In this document: positions 44,623 through 49,966 of the stretch, piece after piece
Layout: each line of letters opens with the position of its first letter
Numbering within the stretch: position 1 is the stretch's first letter
Source of the DNA: Pseudonocardiaceae bacterium YIM PH 21723
GTDB lineage: Bacteria > Actinomycetota > Actinomycetes > Mycobacteriales > Pseudonocardiaceae
Assembly (NCBI GenBank): GCA_003600225.1
Contig: QZFT01000058.1
Coordinates: forward strand, 1-49,966
DNA: 49,966 bases
Direction: 5' to 3'
Translations under genes and position numbers: made by a program
The notes under the pieces: model-generated
Told to the model about the DNA's origin: nothing
The model's database searches: none
The model's input: only the letters and a program-made list of their open reading frames with translations

Positions 44623-44734
44623 GTGGCGCACCCTTGCGTCCTTCCCTGGTAACGAGTTCGGGGTTGAGCCTATCGAGCGGCCGAGCCCCAGTACGAGCGC
44701 GTGGCCGATCGGCGCGGTGAGTCTGCTCGGCACG

Positions 44735-45634
44735 TTACTCGGTGCCGGAGTTGCGCCAGCCACGGACCGGCAGGGTGAACTTGTCCACCAGCCGGTCGGA
44801 GAACGGAGCCTCCCGCAACCAGGCCAGCCGGACCGGGGTCACGCTACCGGTGACCTCGACCCGCGCACCCGGCGGGACCAGTACCGAGCGCCGCCCGTCG
44901 CAGGACAGCACGGCGGGGTGACCACCCGGATCGATCTCCACCGCGACCTTCGAACCGGGTGAGACGACCATGGGCTTGGTGAACAGGGCGTGCGCGTTGC
45001 TCGGCACCACCAGGAGCGCGTTCACGTCGGGCCACAGGATCGGACCGCCGGCGGAGAAGGTGTACGCGGTGGACCCGGTGGGGGTCGCGCACAGGATGCC
45101 GTCACAGCCGAATCCGGACACGATCTTGCCGTCGATCTCCAGCAGCACGTCCAGGATGCGTTCCCGGCTGCTCTTCTCGACGCTGGCCTCGTTGAGCGCC
45201 CAGGTCTGGTTGATCAGGTCACCGTGCAGCGAGGTGGTGACGTCGACCGTCATCCGCTCCTCGACGTGGTACGTGCGCTCGATGACCGCCTGCACCGCGT
45301 CGTCCAGCGCATCGGCGTCGGCGCCGGTGAGGAAACCGACCCGGCCCAGGTTCACCCCGAACACCGGGACCCCGGTGGGCCGGGAGACCTCGGCGGCGCG
45401 CAGCAGGGTGCCGTCGCCGCCGAGGACGAAGGTCAGCTCCACGCCCTCGGTGGCGTGCTCGTCGTCCGGGACGGAGTGGCAGTAGTCCGACGGGCTCAGG
45501 TCCCGGGCCTCGGACTCCAGGATCCGCACCCGGACGTCGTTGTCCAGCAGTCTCTTGGCCACGCGTTCCGCCGTACGCAGGTTCTCCGGGTGTCCGGTGT
45601 GCACGACCATGAGCACTTCACGCTGCGATGTCAC
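44735..45634 (-). CDS. nadK: NAD kinase
   Basis: Phosphorylates NAD to NADP. 299 aa. GGDGTLLRAAE is the ATP/NAD motif, and the conserved block with CDGILCATPTGSTAY is present. The GTG overlaps the tlyA stop by 4 bases. Normal length for actinobacteria. Confidence 0.97.
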   Translation of the reverse strand: MTSQREVLMVVHTGHPENLRTAERVAKRLLDNDVRVRILESEARDLSPSDYCHSVPDDEHATEGVELTFVLGGDGTLLRAAEVSRPTGVPVFGVNLGRVGFLTGADADALDDAVQAVIERTYHVEERMTVDVTTSLHGDLINQTWALNEASVEKSSRERILDVLLEIDGKIVSGFGCDGILCATPTGSTAYTFSAGGPILWPDVNALLVVPSNAHALFTKPMVVSPGSKVAVEIDPGGHPAVLSCDGRRSVLVPPGARVEVTGSVTPVRLAWLREAPFSDRLVDKFTLPVRGWRNSGTE

Positions 45635-46449
45635 TGTGGCCCCTTTTGCACCGCGTCGGCGATGAGCTCGGACAGGTCACCGCGCGCCGTCCCGCGCCGC
45701 AGCCAGCCGAAGTACTCCACGTTACCCGAGGGACCGGGCAACGGACTGGCCGTGACCCCATGACAGGTGAGTCCCAGTTCGGTCGCGGCGGTGAGAACCT
45801 CGCCGACCACCTCGGCGCGCAGTTCCGGCGACCGGACGACCCCGCCGGAGCCGAGCCGGTCCTTGCCCACCTCGAACTGCGGCTTGATCATCGGCACCAG
45901 GTCGGCGTCCGGTCCGCAGCACTCCAGCAGCGCGGGCAGCACGAGGCGCAACGAGATGAAGCTGAGGTCGGTGACCACCAGGTCCACCGGGCCCTGGGTG
46001 AGTTCCGGGGTGAGCGAGCGGACGTTGGTGCGGTCCAGCACCAGCACCCGGTCGTCGGTGCGCAGCCGCCAGTCCAGCTGGCCGTAGCCGACGTCGGCGG
46101 CCACCACCTGGCTGACCGGCCCGTATTCGGAGTTCAGCAGCACGTCGGTGAAGCCACCGGTGGACGCGCCCGCATCCAGCGCCCGCCGGCCCTGGACCCG
46201 CAGGCCCTGCGGGGTGAAGGCGGCGAAGGCACCGAGCAGCTTGTGCGCGCCACGGGACGCCCACTTCTGCTCGTCCTCATCCTCTTTGACGATCAGCGGG
46301 GTGTCCGGCTCGATGGCGGTGGCGGGCTTGCCCGCGACGGTGCCACGCACGGTGACCCGGCCGGCGTTGACCAGTTCCACGGCGTGTTCGCGGGACCTGG
46401 CCAGGCCCCGGCGGACCAGTTCGGCATCCAGCCGAGCCCGGCGGACCAT
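45631..46449 (-). CDS. tlyA: 16S/23S rRNA 2'-O-methyltransferase TlyA
   Basis: 272 aa. An N-terminal S4 domain (RLDAELVRRGLARSREHAVELV) precedes an FtsJ-type methyltransferase domain with ALDAGASTGGFTDVLL (SAM site), the VDLVVTDLSFISL block, and MIKPQFEVG. Loss of TlyA in mycobacteria gives capreomycin resistance. It begins 4 nt after the 53-aa gene. Confidence 0.96.
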   Translation of the reverse strand: MVRRARLDAELVRRGLARSREHAVELVNAGRVTVRGTVAGKPATAIEPDTPLIVKEDEDEQKWASRGAHKLLGAFAAFTPQGLRVQGRRALDAGASTGGFTDVLLNSEYGPVSQVVAADVGYGQLDWRLRTDDRVLVLDRTNVRSLTPELTQGPVDLVVTDLSFISLRLVLPALLECCGPDADLVPMIKPQFEVGKDRLGSGGVVRSPELRAEVVGEVLTAATELGLTCHGVTASPLPGPSGNVEYFGWLRRGTARGDLSELIADAVQKGPQ

Positions 46450-46453
46450 CCGG

Positions 46454-46615
46454 CTACACCTGATCGATCGACGTGAGCGCGACGGTCAGCGCCGAGTGGG
46501 CGGCGTCGTACCGGGCGACGTGCTCGGTGAGCGGCAGCTCCTCCAGGCCCACGAGATCATCGAGTGCCGTGCTCACCGCTTCTACCGCGCCGTAGTGTTC
46601 GGGGGCTTCGGTCAT
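46454..46615 (-). CDS. conserved 53-aa protein upstream of tlyA
   Basis: A 54-codon frame with GGAG 6-7 nt before its ATG. The product is acidic and helical (about EAVSTALDDLVGLEELPLTE, then HVARYDAAHSALTVAL). It sits where M. tuberculosis has the small gene Rv1693, between tlyA and the HAD gene. Function unknown. It is the first gene after the LexA-like box. Confidence 0.75.
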   Translation of the reverse strand: MTEAPEHYGAVEAVSTALDDLVGLEELPLTEHVARYDAAHSALTVALTSIDQV

Positions 46616-46652
46616 GCCTTACTCCGGGAGAACTGTGTTCGCTGTTTCTGGG

Positions 46653-46668
46653 CAGAACATGCGTTCGA
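46653..46668 (-). promoter_or_regulatory. LexA (SOS) box overlapping a -10-like element
   Basis: On the minus strand TCGAAC-GCAT-GTTCTG matches 10 of 12 defined positions of the actinobacterial SOS box TCGAAC-N4-GTTCGA. A -10-like TATGAT (46668-46673) overlaps its first base. It lies 38 nt before the 53-aa gene and would repress the 53-aa/tlyA/nadK/recN unit. Confidence 0.7.
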
Positions 46669-46690
46669 TCATACGGGCAAGGTAACAACT

Positions 46691-47506
46691 TTACCGGGCG
46701 GGGCCACGCAACTCGGACACCGGCGTGTTGAGTGTGGACAGATTCGCGCCGATGTAGGTGGGCCGCAGTTCTGCCGGCAACGCGTTCGCCTCGTCCTCCG
46801 TGCTGACACCGGTGAGTACCAGCAGCGAGGGCATGCCCGCCTTGACGGCGCCGGCGATGTCGGTGTCCAGCCGGTCGCCGATGACCAGCGGTGCCCGGGT
46901 GCCTTCGGCGGCCCGCTGGAACAGGGTCGGTTCCGGCTTGCCCGCGACCAGCGGTTCGGTCCCGGTGGCGGTCCGCAGCGCGGCGACCATCGAACCGTTT
47001 CCGGGCAGGAACCCGCGTTCGGTGGGCAGGGTGGCGTCGATGTTGGAGGCCACCCACAGCGCACCGGCCCGGATGGCGAGGCAGGCCTCGGCGAGCTGCT
47101 TCCAGCCGGTCTCCGGGTTGTGCCCCTGCACGACGGCATCCGGCTGTTCCTCGGCGGAGGTCACCGGCAGCAGGCCGACCCGGACCACCTCGTCCCGCAG
47201 GGCATCGGTGCCGACGACCAGGACCCGGCTGCCGGGCGCGAGGCGTTCGGCCAGCAGGGCGGCGCCGGCCTGCGAGCTGGTGGCGACCTCGTCCACCGCG
47301 GCGGAGAACCCCAGTTCCCGGAGGTGGGCGGCCGTCTCCTCCGGCCGACGGCTGGCGTTGTTGGTGACGAACCGGACCGCGATACCGCGGGCCTGCGCCT
47401 CCTTAACGGCCTCGACGGCACCCTCGACCGGGGTGTGTCCCCGGAAGAGAGTGCCGTCGAGATCGAACAGCAACGCGTCATGCAGGTCGAGCAGAGTCTC
47501 GGTCAC
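46691..47506 (-). CDS. HAD-IIA phosphatase (glycerol-3-phosphate phosphatase-like)
   Basis: About 271 aa. The HAD motif I is LFDLDGTLF, motif II is in VRFVTNNAS, and motifs III/IV are in AGKPEPTLFQ and VIGDRLDTDIAGA. It matches the N-terminal two-thirds of Rv1692 of M. tuberculosis, which as I recall has a C-terminal extension of about 80 aa absent here. The GTG at 47506 and a TTG at 47515, 2 nt after the upstream stop, are both possible starts. Confidence 0.9.
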   Translation of the reverse strand: MTETLLDLHDALLFDLDGTLFRGHTPVEGAVEAVKEAQARGIAVRFVTNNASRRPEETAAHLRELGFSAAVDEVATSSQAGAALLAERLAPGSRVLVVGTDALRDEVVRVGLLPVTSAEEQPDAVVQGHNPETGWKQLAEACLAIRAGALWVASNIDATLPTERGFLPGNGSMVAALRTATGTEPLVAGKPEPTLFQRAAEGTRAPLVIGDRLDTDIAGAVKAGMPSLLVLTGVSTEDEANALPAELRPTYIGANLSTLNTPVSELRGPAR

Positions 47507-47517
47507 GAGACCCAAGG

Positions 47518-49704
47518 TTATTCGGCCACAGCGCTCTTGGCCTCGCTGCGCTCGGCGACCACATCGTCGCCTTCGTCACCGTCGACCACGTCATCGGCAT
47601 CGTCTTCGGCGACTACATCGTCGGCTTCAGCGGCCTCATCATCCGACTCGATGTCCTCGGCGTCGGCGTCTTCGAGCTCGTCGTCACCGGCGCCGAGCAG
47701 CATCACCCGCTGGGCGGCGTCGGTCTCGCCGTCCTCGTCCGCGTCGGCGGCGTGCATGAACCACTGCAGCGCCTCTTCGGCCCGCTCGGCGGCGAGCAGG
47801 TTGTCGGCGTAGGCGTAGAACAGCCGGGCGCTCCACGGGTCGCGGCGCTCCGGGTCGAGGTCGGCACCCTGCAATCCGACCACGGCGGCGTCGATCTGGC
47901 CCATGTCACGACGGGCGCCCGCCACCACGATGCGCAGCTCGACCGACTCTTCCTCGGCCAGCTGCTTGGCCTCTTCGCTGCGGGCCAGCTCGAGGGCCCG
48001 CTCCGGGCGGCCCAGGGCGCGCTCGCAGTCGGCCATCACCGCGATGTTGCCGGGTCCACCGGACATCCGGCGGGCGGCACGCAGCTCGGCGATCGCCTCG
48101 GACCACTGTCCGGTGCAGTAGGCGGTGAGGCCGGCGGCCTCGCGCACCACACCGACCCGGGCGGCCCGGGCGCGGGCGTACCGGGCGTGCGTCAGTGCGC
48201 GCTCCGGCTCGGAGTCGATCAGCTCGCCGGCGGCGACCAGGTGGGCGGCGACGGTGTCGGCCAGCGCCTTGGGCAGGCTACCCAGTTCGCGACGGACCTC
48301 GGCGTCCAGGTCCTTCAGGTCGATGCCCTCGGGCAGCTGCGGCTCGGGCGGCAGCGCGGCACGCGAGTCGTCCTCGTCCCGGCGGGGACGGTCGAACTTG
48401 CGGTCGCCACGGTCCTCGCGCGGCTTGAACCCGCCACGGTCTTCACGGGGCTTGAACCCACCGCGATCCTCACGGGGCTTGTAACCGCCACGGTCGTCAT
48501 CGCGACGGGGACGGTCCTCGCGCGGCTTGAAGCCACCCCGGTCTTCGCGGGGCTTGAAGCCACCCCGGTCTTCGCGGGGCTTGAAGCCACCGCGGTCGTC
48601 ATCACGACGGGGACGGTCCTCACGGGGCTTGAAGCCACCGCGGTCGTCATCCCGGCGCGGACGGTCCTCACGCGGTTTGAAGCCGGCGCGGTCGTCGCGG
48701 TTGTAACCGCCACCGCGGTTGCTGTCGGAGTCCCGGCGGGGACGGTCGTCGCGGTTGTAGGAACCCCGGCTGTCCTCACGAGGCTTGTAACCACCACGGT
48801 CATCGTCACGGCGCGGCCGGTCGTCCCGGTTGTACGAACCCCGGCTGTCTTCGCGGGGCTTGTAGCCGCCACCACTGCTGCCGCCACTGCGGTTGTCACG
48901 GTTGTAACCGCCGCTGCGGTTGTCATCCCGATTGAAGCCGCCGCCGGTCCGGTTGCCGCCCCGGTCGTCACGGTTGTAGCCGCCGCCGGTGCGGTTGCTG
49001 TCGGAGTCCCGGCGCGGACGGTCATCGCGGTTGTAGGAACCGCGGCTGTCCTCACGGGGCTTGTACCCACCACGGTCGTCGTCACGACGGGGACGGTCCT
49101 CACGCGGCTTGAACCCGCCACGGTCCTCGCGCGGCTTGAAGCCACCACGATCATCGCGAGGCTTGAAACCGCCGCGGTCGTCACGGGGCTTGTAGCCGCC
49201 CCGGTCGTCGTCCCGGCGGGGACGGTCGTCGCGGTTGTACGAACCCCGGCTGTCCTCGCGCGGCTTGAAGCCACCACGGTCTTCCCGGGGCTTGTAGCCA
49301 CCGCGGTCGCCGCCACTGCGGTTGTCGTCCCGGCCACGGAATCCACCGCCGCTGCTGCTGCGGTTGTCATCGCGGTTGAAGCCGCCGCCACTGCTGCGGT
49401 TGCCGCCACGGTCGTCCCGGTTGTAACCGCCGCTGCGGTTGCTGTCCGAGTCCCGACGGGGACGGTCCTCGCGGGGCTTGTAGCCGCCACGGTCCTCGCG
49501 CGGCTTGTAGCCACCGCCGCTGCTGCTGCCGCCCCGGTTGTCCCGGTTACCGCTGTACCCACCACCGCCGGTGCTGGGGCGGCGGTCAGTGCCCGCGCCG
49601 GCCCGGTTCGTTCCCTGGCCACGGCGGTCCTCGTAACTGCGCTGACCTTGCTTACGGTCATCGCGATCGTCACGGGAACCGCGGCGCTCATCTGAATCGG
49701 ACAC
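47518..49704 (-). CDS. TPR protein with very long RGG/KPRED-repeat region
   Basis: 728 aa from the GTG at 49704, with AGGAGG 6 nt upstream. Residues about 8-450 are built of repeats such as GGFKPREDRPRRDDDR, GGYNRDDRG and GGYKPREDSRG, with Arg, Gly, Asp and Ser making up nearly all of it. Residues about 480-680 are TPR-like helices (HARYARARAARVGVV, ALELARSEEAKQLAEEE). The tail is acidic. The short homologue Rv1691 lacks the repeat region. Such Arg/Gly repeats often bind RNA or form condensates, which is inferred. Confidence 0.88.
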   Translation of the reverse strand: MSDSDERRGSRDDRDDRKQGQRSYEDRRGQGTNRAGAGTDRRPSTGGGGYSGNRDNRGGSSSGGGYKPREDRGGYKPREDRPRRDSDSNRSGGYNRDDRGGNRSSGGGFNRDDNRSSSGGGFRGRDDNRSGGDRGGYKPREDRGGFKPREDSRGSYNRDDRPRRDDDRGGYKPRDDRGGFKPRDDRGGFKPREDRGGFKPREDRPRRDDDRGGYKPREDSRGSYNRDDRPRRDSDSNRTGGGYNRDDRGGNRTGGGFNRDDNRSGGYNRDNRSGGSSGGGYKPREDSRGSYNRDDRPRRDDDRGGYKPREDSRGSYNRDDRPRRDSDSNRGGGYNRDDRAGFKPREDRPRRDDDRGGFKPREDRPRRDDDRGGFKPREDRGGFKPREDRGGFKPREDRPRRDDDRGGYKPREDRGGFKPREDRGGFKPREDRGDRKFDRPRRDEDDSRAALPPEPQLPEGIDLKDLDAEVRRELGSLPKALADTVAAHLVAAGELIDSEPERALTHARYARARAARVGVVREAAGLTAYCTGQWSEAIAELRAARRMSGGPGNIAVMADCERALGRPERALELARSEEAKQLAEEESVELRIVVAGARRDMGQIDAAVVGLQGADLDPERRDPWSARLFYAYADNLLAAERAEEALQWFMHAADADEDGETDAAQRVMLLGAGDDELEDADAEDIESDDEAAEADDVVAEDDADDVVDGDEGDDVVAERSEAKSAVAE

Positions 49705-49768
49705 CGGGAGCCTCCTGCGGGCATGCGAGCACAACTGCTCAAGAGTAAACGTACGAGGGAAGTACAAC

Positions 49769-49831
49769 AAAAAAGTGCGATGGGGCTTCCGGGAGCAAGA
49801 TCTAGATGCTCAACCGGAAACCCCATCACAC
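49769..49831 (-). terminator. rRNA operon terminator
   Basis: On the minus strand GTGTGATGGGGTTTCCGG pairs with CCGGAAGCCCCATCGCAC over an intervening loop and is followed by TTTTTTGTTGT. It sits 11 nt beyond the 5S 3' end. This is the clearest intrinsic terminator in the window. Confidence 0.93.
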
Positions 49832-49841
49832 TCTAAGTAAT

Positions 49842-49959
49842 GTTCGGCGGCGTCCTACTCTCCCACACCCTGGCGAGTGCAGTACCATCGGCGCTGTCAG
49901 ACTTAACTTCCGGGTTCGGAATGGGACCGGGTGTTTCCCTGACGCTATGACCACCGAAA
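49842..49959 (-). rRNA. rrf: 5S ribosomal RNA
   Basis: On the minus strand it begins TTTCGGTGGTCATAGCGTCA and contains CCCATTCCGAACCCGGAAG, the universal loop-B/C region, then AAGTCTGACAGCGCC and the closing GGGAGAGTAGGACGCCGCC. It is about 117 nt, as expected, and is the last gene of an rRNA operon whose 23S lies beyond the window. Confidence 0.97.
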
Positions 49960-49966
49960 CTTTACA

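Noticed and set aside
42229-44652. Very long open frame on the plus strand across recN
   Set aside because: It is antisense to a clear RecN with Walker motifs. Its product is a low-complexity mix typical of the opposite strand of GC-rich genes.
48400-49560. Regular short direct repeats that look like a CRISPR array
   Set aside because: The repeats are multiples of codon length, vary in spacing and lie in frame in a coding sequence with a good ribosome site. There are no unique spacers or cas genes.
47752-49695. 647-aa plus-strand open frame opposite the repeat protein
   Set aside because: It simply mirrors the repeats of the minus-strand gene (TGLEATAV-like runs) and has no start signal.

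Overview
High-GC actinobacterial chromosome, most likely a member of the Pseudonocardiales. The evidence is the GC-rich codon use with many GTG starts, a deazaflavin (F420)-type nitroreductase, SteA and MctB homologues, and a core gene order matching the Mycobacterium tuberculosis Rv1713-to-Rv1691 block. The assignment rests on gene content and remembered synteny, not on a database search.

Core backbone, all on the minus strand: der, plsC-like and cmk (0.1-2.9 kb); rluB, scpB, scpA, a ribbon-helix-helix-like protein, parA-like and xerD (13.2-17.9 kb); a NUDIX hydrolase, pyrG, mctB-like and steA-like (36.5-41.1 kb); recN, nadK, tlyA, a 53-aa protein, a HAD phosphatase and a TPR protein (42.9-49.7 kb). 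At the right edge lies a 5S rRNA gene with a strong terminator. Many core genes overlap by 1-4 bases and are probably translationally coupled.

Accessory segments interrupt the backbone. Segment 1 (3.0-13.0 kb) holds a DUF1015 protein; an ECF sigma/anti-sigma pair facing three exported-protein genes (DUF4142, DUF1996 and a Yx(FWY)xxD-repeat protein); a 1.6-kb element with ~165-bp terminal inverted repeats around a DUF222-HNH gene; and a two-gene cation/proton antiporter. Segment 2 (17.9-36.3 kb) holds a TM2 protein; a nitroreductase; metY-metX behind an apparently leaderless 20-codon cysteine leader peptide and a long palindrome; a secreted trypsin-like protease; a beta-propeller protein; a CslA/GlxA-type polysaccharide locus (GT2, GT39, a small exported domain protein, a radical-copper oxidase, an excalibur-like protein); two related TetR genes bracketing a class II aldolase; and an operon of unknown function (two-TM protein, cupin-like protein, HD phosphohydrolase). 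A secreted PI-PLC-like protein with an inserted repeat domain sits at 41.3-42.7 kb.

Across the window an intergenic palindrome family recurs: eight hairpins with arms near CCGAAGTTGRCGATGTTCGG (one of them with a truncated left arm) and two single-arm relics. Most lie 5-20 nt beyond stop codons, and they show compensatory arm changes, as expected of dispersed terminator-like elements. A LexA-like box overlaps a -10-like hexamer ahead of the operon that ends in recN.
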